A stretch of 64,000 nucleotides of DNA from contig NZ_JARXVH010000002.1 of assembly GCF_029892565.1 (NCBI RefSeq), positions 1-64,000 of the forward strand. The letters are read 5' to 3'. This DNA is from Streptomyces pseudovenezuelae (GTDB taxonomy: Bacteria; Actinomycetota; Actinomycetes; Streptomycetales; Streptomycetaceae). Below are positions 26,416 through 34,939 of this stretch, piece by piece. The translations under genes were made by a program, and so were the position numbers. Each line of letters opens with the position of its first letter. Within the stretch, counting starts at the first letter, position 1. The notes under the pieces are model-generated. The model did not search any database and was not told the origin of the DNA. It was given only the letters and a program-made list of their open reading frames with translations.

Positions 26416-26688
26416 GCGGAACTCCACGGTCCGGGGCGCCTGCCCTCCTTCGACGAGATAGAGGCCATCCATCCCGGCCAAGTCCCCCTCGCGAACGAAT
26501 AGTTCGCCCCCGCGACGGACGAACTCCGGGCGGCTCGCGAGAACATGGACGCCGATCGCAGATTCGAGGCGGAGGGCGTGGGCGTGATCGGTCGCGACGG
26601 CAGACTCGCCGACACAGCCCACCTTCGCGTTGCCGCCGACGTGTTCCACGAGGCGTCGCTCGTACCCTCCGAGCGGCCACGGAGGTGA
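26416..26688 (+). pseudogene. Remnant of a CitE-like CoA-ester lyase (HpcH/HpaI aldolase family)
   Basis: One plus-strand frame reads EAIHPGQVPLANE, then TAG (26500-26502), then FAPATDELRAARENMD and EAEGVGVIGRDGRLADTAHL before TGA at 26686-26688. This matches the conserved C-terminal third of CitE/malyl-CoA-lyase-type proteins (IHPGQVPLANExFxP...EAxGxGxxxxDGxxxD). The N-terminal two thirds are missing and the stop falls where a Val codon is usual. The stop codon is 3 bp before the next gene's ATG, so the two were once adjacent in an operon. It lies beside CoA-transferase and acyl-CoA dehydrogenase genes, with which such lyases often work. Confidence 0.72.
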
Positions 26689-26691
26689 CCG

Positions 26692-27579
26692 ATGCGCTTC
26701 ATCTTCCACTACCCGGAGACGACCGGACCCGACGGTGACGTGCTCGACGCGGGCCCCCTGCACCAGGTCGCCGCCGCGGCCGAGCGGGCCGGTTTCGACG
26801 GGCTGTCGTTCAGCGAACACCCGGTGCCGGGCGTCCGCTGGCTGGCCAACGGCGGCCACCAGACACTCGACCCCTTCGTCGCCCTTGCCTACGCCGCCGC
26901 CACGACCGAACGCCTGCGCCTGCTCACGTACTTGGCGGTCGCCCCGTACCGCAACCCGTTCCTCCTCGCCAAGGCCGCCGCCACCCTCGACAAGCTCTCC
27001 CGTGGACGCCTGATCCTCGGGCTCGGCGCGGGCTACCAGAAGAGCGAGTTCCATGCCTTGGGTGTCGACATGGACGAGCGCAACGCCCTGTTCGACGAGG
27101 TCCTGGACGTGCTCCCGCTGCACTGGAGCGGGGAGCGATTCAGCTATCAAGGACGGCATTTCAGCGCACGGAACGTGATCGCTCGCCCGCGGCCCGTACA
27201 GCGCCCGATCCCGGTCTGGATAGGCGGCAACTCGAAGCTGAGCCGACGCCGGGTCGCCGAGCGGGTGCAGGGCTGGATGCCGATGCCCGGGGGAGCGCAG
27301 CTCAGCGCCACCGCACGGACGCCGGTGCTCGGGTCGGTGCCCGAACTCGCCGTGCAGATCGCTGAGTTGCGGGAGGCGGCGGCCGGGCGCCCCGATCGGA
27401 TCGACGTCGCGTACTCCTATGGCGATGTCGAGCCGGCTGTCGGGACCGACCGGCACCGGGAGGCGTTCGCCGAGTTGGAGAAGGCCGGGGTCACCTGGAC
27501 GGTCGTGTCGTGCCCGGCGCGGGCGGCCTCGGCCACGCTGGAGTTCCTGGACGCGTTCGGGTCGACCCAGCTGCGCTGA
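26692..27579 (+). CDS. LLM-class (luciferase-like) F420-dependent oxidoreductase
   Basis: A 295-residue TIM-barrel oxidoreductase of the luciferase-like family; typical landmarks are LVRRNP-like YRNPFLLAKAAATLDKLSRG, LGLGAGYQKSEF and RPRPVQRPIPVWIGG. By family it uses F420 or FMN to oxidise or reduce an organic substrate. ATG 26692 follows GGAGG. The upstream CitE-like gene is dead, so this one may be transcribed alone now. Confidence 0.88.
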   Translation: MRFIFHYPETTGPDGDVLDAGPLHQVAAAAERAGFDGLSFSEHPVPGVRWLANGGHQTLDPFVALAYAAATTERLRLLTYLAVAPYRNPFLLAKAAATLDKLSRGRLILGLGAGYQKSEFHALGVDMDERNALFDEVLDVLPLHWSGERFSYQGRHFSARNVIARPRPVQRPIPVWIGGNSKLSRRRVAERVQGWMPMPGGAQLSATARTPVLGSVPELAVQIAELREAAAGRPDRIDVAYSYGDVEPAVGTDRHREAFAELEKAGVTWTVVSCPARAASATLEFLDAFGSTQLR

Positions 27580-27582
27580 ACG

Positions 27583-27747
27583 TCAGGTGCTGCGCCCGCC
27601 GTTGACGCCGATCACCTGTCGACGAAGCCGGGCGGAATGGGTGTTCACGGTGATGCCCGCCGGACCGAGCTCCAGCGCAAGGGACTTGGTGGAGCCGCCC
27701 AGCGACGCATCTACGCCTTCGTCTCCGAACACCTCGTCTCCGATCAC
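27583..27747 (-). pseudogene. Truncated and frameshifted short-chain dehydrogenase remnant
   Basis: The minus strand reads TKSLALELGPAGITVNT, then a disrupted stretch, then QVIGVNGGRST and a stop: the two conserved SDR segments after the active site and at the C-terminus, joined with the intervening 40 or so residues lost. An extra C after the VNT codons shifts the expected IPPGFVD into another frame. A GTG (27747) with GGAGGAGAAC before it could still express 54 residues, directly behind the MFS gene. It is not a functional SDR. Confidence 0.75.
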
Positions 27748-27760
27748 CGTTCTCCTCCCG

Positions 27761-29008
27761 TCACGGAGAAGCAGGCGTCGCCTCCGGCTGGTGCGCCGCC
27801 GGTTCCCGGTCGACGCGCGGCAGCAACAGCGGTGTCGCCAGCAGTAGTACGCCGGCCAGTGCGATCGCGGGGCGGATGCCGATGGCGCCGGCCAGGAGCC
27901 CCCACAGTGCGGTCATCGCCGCGATCGTCGCCTTGCTCGTGACCGACCAGGCGGAGAGGGTGCGGGCGACCCGGTCGTTCGCCGTCCGTTCGAGGCGGAA
28001 GGTGGAATACACCGGGTTGAACACCGCCGAGCAGAGGATCAATCCGAACTCGACGGCCATGACGAGCACCAGCCCGGACACGCCGGGCCCGATGAAGGCC
28101 AGCCCGACCGGCCAGCAGGCGCGCAGTGTCCCCGAGGTGAGCAGGACGCGCCGCCGGCCGTAGCGGGCGACCAGCCCACGGGCCATCCGCGAGCCGAGGA
28201 GTCCGCCCAGACAGGGCACGGCGAAGGCCAGCCCGTACTGCCAGGGCGGGAACCCGAGATCGCCGACCATCAGGACCGCGAGCAGCGGCGAGACCGCCAT
28301 GATCAGGCCGTTGTTGAGGACCGTGTTGAAGAACAGCGGGCGCAGATCGGGGTGGCGCAGGATGTAGCGCCACCCGTCGAGCAGACCGCCCGTAGGCGCC
28401 CGGCCGACCGATGCGGACGGCTGCTCCTTGCCGTCGATCGCGCGGATCCCCAGTGCCGACAACAGAAAGCTGACCGCGTTCGTCAGCACCGTCAGCACCG
28501 GGCCGAACAACCCGATCGCGGCCCCGCCGAGCGGCGGACCGAGCACGGTGGTGGTCCACATCGTCGCCTCGAAGCGGCTGTTGGCGACGAGCAGGTCCTC
28601 CGGCGGAACCAGGGCCTTGAGGTAGGCCCCACTGGCCGCGGTGAAGCTGATGTCGGCCGCCGCGGTGAGGAACGACACAACCAGCAGTTGTACGAAGGTG
28701 AGCCCGCCGAACAGATAGGCGGCGGGGACCGTGAGCAGCGCCCCGCACCGGACGAGGTCCATCGCGATCATCACCGGCCGCTTGCGCCGGAACTCCATCC
28801 AGGGCCCGAGCGGCACCGCCACCACCGCCCCGACCGCCAGCCCCGCCGCCGCCAGGATCGACACCTCCATCGGCCCGGCATGCAGGACCAGCACCGCGAT
28901 CAAGGCGAACGCGTCGAAGGCGAGCCAGGTGCCGAGCGAGCTGACGGCGTACGCCGCCCACAACCACCCGAACCGTCGCCCCAGCGACCGTCTGTCCCCC
29001 ATGACCAC
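27761..29008 (-). CDS. MFS exporter, EntS-like
   Basis: A membrane protein of about 415 residues with 12 predicted helices, similar to EntS-type siderophore or macrolide exporters (GWLWAAYAVSSLGTWLAFDA first helix, PRRVDREPAAH end). Three starts are close together: GTG 29026, GTG 29008 and ATG 29002; GTG 29008 is best spaced from GGAGGGG. It diverges from the LysR gene, with a perfect 12-bp inverted repeat between them. Substrate unknown. Confidence 0.87.
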   Translation of the reverse strand: MVMGDRRSLGRRFGWLWAAYAVSSLGTWLAFDAFALIAVLVLHAGPMEVSILAAAGLAVGAVVAVPLGPWMEFRRKRPVMIAMDLVRCGALLTVPAAYLFGGLTFVQLLVVSFLTAAADISFTAASGAYLKALVPPEDLLVANSRFEATMWTTTVLGPPLGGAAIGLFGPVLTVLTNAVSFLLSALGIRAIDGKEQPSASVGRAPTGGLLDGWRYILRHPDLRPLFFNTVLNNGLIMAVSPLLAVLMVGDLGFPPWQYGLAFAVPCLGGLLGSRMARGLVARYGRRRVLLTSGTLRACWPVGLAFIGPGVSGLVLVMAVEFGLILCSAVFNPVYSTFRLERTANDRVARTLSAWSVTSKATIAAMTALWGLLAGAIGIRPAIALAGVLLLATPLLLPRVDREPAAHQPEATPASP

Positions 29009-29089
29009 GAACAACCCCTCCCGCACCCGTTGCCGACCCGCACATCAAAGCGGGCAACCGGGAACGGATCAAACAACCATCCTGCCCGG

Positions 29090-29116
29090 CACGTGACAAC
29101 CAGAGGTTGTCACGTG
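29090..29116. promoter_or_regulatory. Perfect 12-bp inverted repeat, LysR operator candidate
   Basis: CACGTGACAACC (29090-29101) and GGTTGTCACGTG (29105-29116) pair completely around AGA. The site is centred in the MFS/LysR divergent region, 54 bp before the LysR start. It contains the T-N11-A type core expected of LysR boxes. Confidence 0.75.
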
Positions 29117-29169
29117 GAACCGCCCCGGAAGTGGCAGGCGAGCCCCGGAGGCGGCGGTAGAACTGACCC

Positions 29170-30090
29170 GTGGATCTCGATGCCGTACGCACCTTCGTGG
29201 CCGTCGCCGACGCCGGACAGTTCCGGGAAGCCGCCCTGTCCCTGTCGATCACCCAGCAGGCGGTCTCCAAGCGGGTCGCCGCGCTTGAGCGGGAACTCGC
29301 CGTGCGGCTGTTCACCCGCACGGCGCGCGGAGCCGTGCTCACCGTGGACGGGCAGGTCTTCCTGCCGCACGCCCGCGACCTGCTGCGGGCCGAGGAGCGG
29401 GCCGCAGCCTCGGTGCAGCCCGGCCGGCGCGCGCTGCGCGTCGACGTGATCGGACGCCGGCTCGCCCCGGCGGACCTCCTGCGGGACTTCCATCGGGCCC
29501 ACCCCGAGGCCGCCCTCGACGTCGTGACCCTCTTCGACGCGGAGGCGGCGATCGCCGCGGTCCGCTCCGGCACCGTCGACGCGTCCTTCCGTGCCCTCAC
29601 CCGACCCGAACGACAACTGCCCGACGGCATCGCGGCAGCCCGCGTCCACCACGAGCCGCTCCAGCTGCTCACCGGACCGCGCCACGCACTCGCCGCCGCC
29701 CGCGAGGTCACCCCGGCGCGGCTGGCCGGGCACCGGATCTGGATGCCCGGCAATGTCGCCGGCACCGAATGGGCCGCCTTCTACGACGACCTGGCCGCCG
29801 CCTTCGGTCTCACCATCGAGGTGACCGGCCCCGACTTCGGCACCGAGCCGCTTCTCGACACGATCGCCGACTCACCGCAATTGGCGACTCTTGTCGGCGA
29901 AGGAACGCGCATGGTCTGGCCCGCCGACCACGACCTGCGGCGCATCCCGATGCACGGCCCGACACCGGCGTACCCGCACTCGCTCCTGTGGCGCGCCGAC
30001 AACCCGCACCCGACGCTCGCCCTGCTCCGCACCCACCTCGGAACCGCACGCTCGGGCGGCGACCTCTGGACACCGAAGTGGGCACGCTGA
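29170..30090 (+). CDS. LysR-family transcriptional regulator
   Basis: A 306-residue regulator with the LysR helix-turn-helix in residues 1-60 (DLDAVRTFVAVADAGQFREA, ITQQAVSKRVAALE) and a two-lobed periplasmic-binding-like effector domain after residue 85. GTG 29170. It diverges from the MFS exporter and probably regulates it through the inverted repeat at 29090-29116. Confidence 0.92.
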   Translation: MDLDAVRTFVAVADAGQFREAALSLSITQQAVSKRVAALERELAVRLFTRTARGAVLTVDGQVFLPHARDLLRAEERAAASVQPGRRALRVDVIGRRLAPADLLRDFHRAHPEAALDVVTLFDAEAAIAAVRSGTVDASFRALTRPERQLPDGIAAARVHHEPLQLLTGPRHALAAAREVTPARLAGHRIWMPGNVAGTEWAAFYDDLAAAFGLTIEVTGPDFGTEPLLDTIADSPQLATLVGEGTRMVWPADHDLRRIPMHGPTPAYPHSLLWRADNPHPTLALLRTHLGTARSGGDLWTPKWAR

Positions 30091-30196
30091 CACCCGTACC
30101 GCTCTCGGGCATACGACGACGGCGACCGCCCCCCACGTCATCGCCCCCCGCTGCCTTCAGTCGCGGGAGGCGAAGACGTGAAGGGCCGTTCGACGG

Positions 30197-31015
30197 TCAG
30201 TTGAGGGTGTCGGGGTCCGGGCCCGTGCGCAGACCGCGGTCCAGTTCCGCGATCGCGGCCAGCTCCTCGTCGGCGAGCACGAAGTCGAAGACGTCGATGT
30301 TCTCGCGGATACGGGCGGGCGTGACCGACTTCGGGATCACCACGTTGCCGAGCTGGAGGTGCCAGCGCAGTACCACCTGGGCCGGCGACTTGCCGTGCCG
30401 CTCGGCGATCGCCGTCAGCGCGGGATCGTCCAGCACCGCACCCTGGGCCAGCGGGCTCCACGCCTCGGTGGCGATCCCGAACTCGGCGTGCAGCGCCCGC
30501 AGTTCGCTCTGCTGAAGACCGGGGTGCAGCTCGATCTGGTTGACCGCCGGCACCAGCGAGCTGTTGTCCAGCAGCCGACGCAGGTGCGCGGGCTGGAAGT
30601 TGGAGACACCGGCCGCGCGGATGCGTCCGTCGGCGGCCAGCTTCTCGATGGCGCTCCACGAGTCGAGGTAGAGGTCCCGGGCCGGGGTCGGCCAGTGGAT
30701 CAGGTACAGGTCGACGTAGTCCAGGCCCAGCTTGGCGAGGCTCGCGTCGAACGCGCGGAGCGTGGCGTCGTGGCCCTGGTCCGCGTTCCACAGCTTGGTG
30801 GTCACGAAGAGGTCGGACCGGGCGAGGTCCGAGGCGGCGAGGGCGGCGCCGACGCCGGCCTCGTTGCCGTAGATCGCGGCGGTGTCGATGCTGCGGTAGC
30901 CCGACTCCAGGGCGTTGGTCACGGCGGCGGTGGTCTCGCGGTCGGGGACCTGGAAGACGCCGAAGCCGAGCTGGGGGATCTCGACGCCGTTGTTGAGGGT
31001 GACGGTGGGGGTCAT
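30197..31015 (-). CDS. Aldo/keto reductase
   Basis: A 272-residue NADPH-dependent aldo/keto reductase, AKR5-like. The catalytic tetrad is visible: Asp and Tyr in DTAAIYGNE, Lys in TTKLW, His in LIHWP; the NADP-binding IPKSVTPARIRENIDVFDF is near the C-terminus. ATG 31015. It follows the MFS gene by 55 bp on the same strand, so both likely form one operon under the MarR gene at 32511. Confidence 0.93.
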   Translation of the reverse strand: MTPTVTLNNGVEIPQLGFGVFQVPDRETTAAVTNALESGYRSIDTAAIYGNEAGVGAALAASDLARSDLFVTTKLWNADQGHDATLRAFDASLAKLGLDYVDLYLIHWPTPARDLYLDSWSAIEKLAADGRIRAAGVSNFQPAHLRRLLDNSSLVPAVNQIELHPGLQQSELRALHAEFGIATEAWSPLAQGAVLDDPALTAIAERHGKSPAQVVLRWHLQLGNVVIPKSVTPARIRENIDVFDFVLADEELAAIAELDRGLRTGPDPDTLN

Positions 31016-31070
31016 GTGCGCTGTTCCTTCGCGGTGTTGTCGGTTCAGTGTCGCGGTAGGTCCGGTCGGT

Positions 31071-32285
31071 TCAGTGCCGTGCGGCGACGGGCACATCGTC
31101 GGCCGGCGCGGACGCGGCCACGACGTGGCCGGTGGTGCCGCGGGTACGGCGGTCCAGGGCCGCGGCCAGGAAGGCCAGCAGCAGCGCGGAGCCGGACAGT
31201 AGGGCGCCTATCCAGTTCGGCGACGTGTAACCGAGCCCGGCGGAGATGACGACACCGCCCAGCCAGGCGGCCAGCGCGTTGCCGAGGTTGAAGGCGCCGA
31301 TGTTGACGGCGGAGGCCAGGGTCGGGGCGGCCGAGGCCTGGTCGAGTACCCACTTCTGCAGCGGGGGAACGGTGGCGAAGCCGAGGGCGCCGATCAGAGT
31401 CAGCGTGATCGCGGCCAGGGCCTTGTTGTGCGCGGTCACCGTGAACAGCAGCAGCGTCGCGGACAGGGCGGCGAGCGCGGTGAACAGCATCGGCATCAGC
31501 GCGCGGTCGGCGAACCGGCCGCCCAGCAGGTTGCCCAGGAACATCCCGACCCCGAACAGGACCAGCAGCCACGTCACCGCGCCGGCCGAGTAGCCGGCCA
31601 CCTCGGTCATCATCGGGGTGATGTAGGTGATCGCCGCGAAGACACCGCCGTAACCGAGGACGGTCATCGCCAGCGCGAGCCAGACCTGGACATTGCGGAA
31701 GGCGGCGAACTCGGCCCGTACGTCAGGGGACTTGGGCCGGCCCGCCTCGGGGACGAGCTTCGCCAGACCGAGCAGCCCGACGATGCCGAGCGAGGCGACG
31801 AGGACGAACGTGACGCGCCAGCCGGCGGCCTGGCCGATGTAGGTGCCCAGCGGGACGCCGACGACGTTGGCGACCGTCAGTCCCATGAACATCAGGGAGA
31901 TCGCGGAGGCCTTCTTCTCCGGGGCGACCAGGTCGGCGGCGACCACGGAGCCGATGCCGAAGAACGCGCCGTGCGCCAGGGAGGCGATCACGCGGCCGAT
32001 GAGCATCACGCCGAAGCTGGGGGCGAAGGCGGACAGCGCGTTGCCGACCACGAAGAGCCCCATGAGGAACATGAGCATCTTCTTGCGGGAGACCTTGGTG
32101 CCCAGGATGGTCAGCAGGGGTGCGCCGAGGACCACACCGAGGGCATAGCCGGAGACCAGCCAGCCGGCGGTCGGGATGGAGACCCCGAAGTCACCCGCGA
32201 CCTCGGGCAGCACGCCCATGATCACGAATTCCGTGGTGCCGATCCCGAAGGCCCCGATGGCCAGGGCCAGGAGGGCGAGAGGCAT
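31071..32285 (-). CDS. MFS exporter, AraJ/Cml-like (DHA1)
   Basis: A 404-residue, 12-helix transporter with the IGTTEFVIMGVLPEVA first helix typical of the AraJ/chloramphenicol-resistance type DHA1 family and a motif-A-like loop GTKVSRKKML. ATG 32285. Heads an operon with the AKR gene. The upstream region holds a TTGCA/TGCAA dyad and a 16-bp motif shared with the MarR promoter. Drug substrate unknown. Confidence 0.92.
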   Translation of the reverse strand: MPLALLALAIGAFGIGTTEFVIMGVLPEVAGDFGVSIPTAGWLVSGYALGVVLGAPLLTILGTKVSRKKMLMFLMGLFVVGNALSAFAPSFGVMLIGRVIASLAHGAFFGIGSVVAADLVAPEKKASAISLMFMGLTVANVVGVPLGTYIGQAAGWRVTFVLVASLGIVGLLGLAKLVPEAGRPKSPDVRAEFAAFRNVQVWLALAMTVLGYGGVFAAITYITPMMTEVAGYSAGAVTWLLVLFGVGMFLGNLLGGRFADRALMPMLFTALAALSATLLLFTVTAHNKALAAITLTLIGALGFATVPPLQKWVLDQASAAPTLASAVNIGAFNLGNALAAWLGGVVISAGLGYTSPNWIGALLSGSALLLAFLAAALDRRTRGTTGHVVAASAPADDVPVAARH

Positions 32286-32337
32286 GGGATGAACCTTCCA
32301 GGCGATTGCGTGTGTCGCTTACGAGCGTCAACAATAA

Positions 32338-32399
32338 TTGCAGACGCGGTATAAATGCAAATGCAGGTAAGGTCGAGGGCGGGTAGCGCGCGTTTGCAA
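32338..32399. promoter_or_regulatory. Control region of the MFS-AKR operon with shared MarR motif
   Basis: TTGCA (32338-32342) and TGCAA (32356-32360) form a spaced inverted repeat in an AT-rich tract, and TAGCGCGCGTTTGCAA lies at 32384-32399. The latter matches TAGCGCGCGCATGCAA before the MarR gene at 14 of 16 positions. The 32286-32510 gap otherwise holds nothing I recognise. Confidence 0.55.
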
Positions 32400-32510
32400 G
32401 CATGTGGGCGGGCGGGTGTGAGGACATGCGGGCGTGAGGGCATACGGGAGCCCTCGTGGCGAAAGTGCCGCGAGGGCTCGACGTCTGGATCTGGGGCCGA
32501 AACCCGGGGG

Positions 32511-32969
32511 TCAGGCAGCCACGCGGAGCGTCTCGACCGCCTTGACCAGCGGGGCGAGCTCGGGATTCGACGCGGCCGCGTCGAGGGCCTCGCGCAGGGC
32601 GGCCTCGCTGGTCGGACGGGCCTCCTCCAGCAGCTTGAAGCCGGCCTCGGTGACGTTCGTATAGATCCCGCGCCGGTCGGTGGGGCACAGGTAGCGGGTC
32701 AGCAGTCCGCGGTCCTCCAGGCGGGTGACCAGCCGGGTCGTGGCGCTCTGGCTGAGTACGACCGCGTCGGCGACCTGCTTCATCTGCAGATGCCCGCCGT
32801 CGCCGTCGTGCTGCCGGCTCAGGACGTCCAGCAGTGAGTACTCGCGCACGCTCAGGTCGTGCGCCGCCTGCAGGGCGCGCTCGATGTGCGCCTCGATCCT
32901 GCCGTGCAGCAGCGAGAGGGCGCACCAGCCCTGGGCGAGCGCGGTGAGCGCCGGGTCCGTCGCGGTCAT
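32511..32969 (-). CDS. MarR-family transcriptional regulator
   Basis: A 152-residue winged-helix regulator with the MarR core VADAVVLSQSATTRLVTRLE followed by the wing DRGLLTRYLCPTDRRGIYTN. The start ATG 32969 gives the usual family length. Its own upstream region carries the motif also found before the MFS-AKR operon, so it probably represses both. Effector likely a phenolic or drug-like compound, by family. Confidence 0.92.
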   Translation of the reverse strand: MTATDPALTALAQGWCALSLLHGRIEAHIERALQAAHDLSVREYSLLDVLSRQHDGDGGHLQMKQVADAVVLSQSATTRLVTRLEDRGLLTRYLCPTDRRGIYTNVTEAGFKLLEEARPTSEAALREALDAAASNPELAPLVKAVETLRVAA

Positions 32970-33041
32970 GGCCTGGGTCCTCCGTCGCGTGATGACTGGG
33001 ATCCAGGATAGGGGATCGGTGAAATTACCAGCGGAAGCATG

Positions 33042-33057
33042 TAGCGCGCGCATGCAA
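33042..33057. promoter_or_regulatory. MarR autoregulatory site candidate
   Basis: TAGCGCGCGCATGCAA at 33042-33057, about 75 bp before the MarR start on the minus strand, matches the motif at 32384-32399 at 14 of 16 positions. A further GCATG lies immediately left. It also lies about 60 bp before the phosphoesterase gene on the plus strand. Confidence 0.5.
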
Positions 33058-33113
33058 TGAGTGGCGGTCGGTGCGGGTCCGGTGTCCGCCGGTGCGGCTG
33101 ATATACACGTACG

Positions 33114-33683
33114 GTGACGGACGACTCCAGTGGATTCCAGGCAGGACAGACGGGCCTCGTGGTGCTGATTCCCGAGGCCGAGCCGGTGGTCCGGACGTGG
33201 CGTGAGCGCCTCGATCCCGCCGCCCGCGCGGGCGTCCCGGCCCATGTCACCGTCGTCTTCCCGTTCCTGCACGCGGATCTCATCGACGACGGCACGCGTG
33301 CCGCCCTCGGTGAACTGGCCGCCCGGCACCCGGCCTTCGACGTCCGCTTCGAGCGCTGCGGCCGCTTCCCCGGCGTCCTGTACCTCGCTCCGACCCCGGA
33401 CACACCGTTCCGCCGGCTCACCGATGCGGTCGTCGAACGCTGGCCGGAAGCCCCGCCGTACGGCGGCAAGTACGAGCCGGTGCCCCATCTGACCGTCGGC
33501 CAGGTCAAGGACGAGGCCGCCCTGGACGAGGCGGAGGCGGGCATCGGTCCGAGCCTCCCCGTCACGGTTCACGTGGCGTCGGTCGACCTGGTGGTGTTCA
33601 GCGGTACGGAGTGGCGGTTGCAGGCGTCGTTCCCCCTCGGACAGCCGGGCGTAACCGGGCAGTTGGACGGAACGGCTCGCTGA
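33114..33683 (+). CDS. 2'-5' RNA ligase-family (2H phosphoesterase) protein
   Basis: A 189-residue member of the 2H phosphoesterase superfamily. The two HxTx motifs are His44-Val-Thr-Val and His125-Leu-Thr-Val, spaced as in LigT/ThpR-type enzymes that act on 2',3'-cyclic phosphates or 2'-5' links. GTG 33114; the RBS is weak and the transcript may have a very short leader. It diverges from the MarR gene without an obvious link in function. Confidence 0.85.
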   Translation: MTDDSSGFQAGQTGLVVLIPEAEPVVRTWRERLDPAARAGVPAHVTVVFPFLHADLIDDGTRAALGELAARHPAFDVRFERCGRFPGVLYLAPTPDTPFRRLTDAVVERWPEAPPYGGKYEPVPHLTVGQVKDEAALDEAEAGIGPSLPVTVHVASVDLVVFSGTEWRLQASFPLGQPGVTGQLDGTAR

Positions 33684-33734
33684 CCACCCCTCGACGTCGG
33701 CGTCAGTCAAGTCGTGCGCGAGTTGCGGTGACCT

Positions 33735-34736
33735 CTACGGGCGAGCCAAGTGCCGCATCGTCAGCGCCAGTTGGAGCCTGAGCCGGCCCTGCGGTGTGCG
33801 TACCGGCCAGCCCAGCAGGTGCTCCGCCTGGGTCAACCGATCCTGGAGCGTGGAGTGGTGGACGTTGATCTCGGCAGCGGCCCCCCGCTGACTCGCCGTC
33901 GCGGCCACGGCGTTGAGGGTGGCCAGCAGCCAGGGCAGGGCGGCGGCGGCCGCCTCGATCGCGTGCACGTCGGCCGGTGGATCGTCGCCCGGTGCGATCA
34001 GCCCGGCGAGGAGGGCGATGCCGCCCAGCTCATCGGCGTAGATCACCCGCGGGCCGGGGTCCTGCGCGGTGCCGTCGGCCGTGAACCGCAGGGCCGTGTG
34101 GGCCTCGGCCCACGAGCGCGGCAGGTCGAGCACGGGGACGGCGGGGCCCACGCCGACGCGGCCGAGGGGGAGCTCCGCGCCGGCGGTCAGCAGGCGGGGT
34201 CTGCCGTCGGACGGGGCGAGGGCGCGTACGCGGACGGCCGGGTCGGTGGGGTCGACGCCGAGGAGACGGGCCGCGTGCAGCCGGGCGTCCTGCGGAACCG
34301 TCGCGTCCAGCAGCGTCTCGACCAGTGCCGGGTCGTCGGCGAGCGAGGCCGGTGCGCGGCCCCGGGTGCGGTCCAGGACGAGCCGGACGGCACCCGCGGC
34401 CCGCTCCAGGATCACCGCGTCGACGACACTGGGTTCCCCTTCCGGGCGCTCCAGCCACAGGGCCGGGACACCGCCCGGCTCCAGCGCGGCGGACGGCCAG
34501 GCCGAGTCCGGCACGCCGTCGACGTCCTTGCGGGTGCCGTCGGGCTCGACCCGGACCCGCACGCGCCGACCGCCGTCGACGAGCCGCGCCGGGCAGCCGG
34601 CCAGCACGGCGGCACCCCGCACCAGGGTCTCCAGACCGGCCCTGGCCTCGGCCAGGTGATCGAAGTAGGAGATGACCTGCACCGCGGCTCCGGCGTCCGG
34701 GTCCAGCGCGGTCAGTCGTCCGGCCAGCTCTTTCAT
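33735..34736 (-). CDS. PucR-family transcriptional regulator
   Basis: A regulator of about 333 residues with a variable N-terminal sensor and a C-terminal PucR helix-turn-helix (AAEINVHHSTLQDRLTQAEH, about residues 285-320). ATG 34736 is chosen because GGAGG lies 9 bp before it; ATG 34754 is in frame but lacks an RBS. Family members often sense nitrogen or purine metabolites. Its target is not obvious. Confidence 0.85.
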   Translation of the reverse strand: MKELAGRLTALDPDAGAAVQVISYFDHLAEARAGLETLVRGAAVLAGCPARLVDGGRRVRVRVEPDGTRKDVDGVPDSAWPSAALEPGGVPALWLERPEGEPSVVDAVILERAAGAVRLVLDRTRGRAPASLADDPALVETLLDATVPQDARLHAARLLGVDPTDPAVRVRALAPSDGRPRLLTAGAELPLGRVGVGPAVPVLDLPRSWAEAHTALRFTADGTAQDPGPRVIYADELGGIALLAGLIAPGDDPPADVHAIEAAAAALPWLLATLNAVAATASQRGAAAEINVHHSTLQDRLTQAEHLLGWPVRTPQGRLRLQLALTMRHLARP

Positions 34737-34939
34737 ACGTTCATGGTCCTCCATGACGCCGACGTGGGGGAGTCCCGCTAGGCGCGCGATGCCGGCTCTT
34801 CGGCCGCCCCGGGGGAAGGGCGAGCGGCGGTTCAGGGGTGGGAGAGGACGTGGGAGGACGTGGACGGAGGCTGAGGGGCGAGGGAAGCCGTGGATCAGGA
34901 TGCCCCGTCAGCCCGTTCCTCCGCCCGCCGGGGCGCCCC

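Noticed and set aside
26362..26649. Minus-strand coding sequence in the 26306-26691 gap
   Set aside because: The minus frame is open for many codons, but the plus strand matches conserved CitE-like motifs, which explains the codon bias on both strands.
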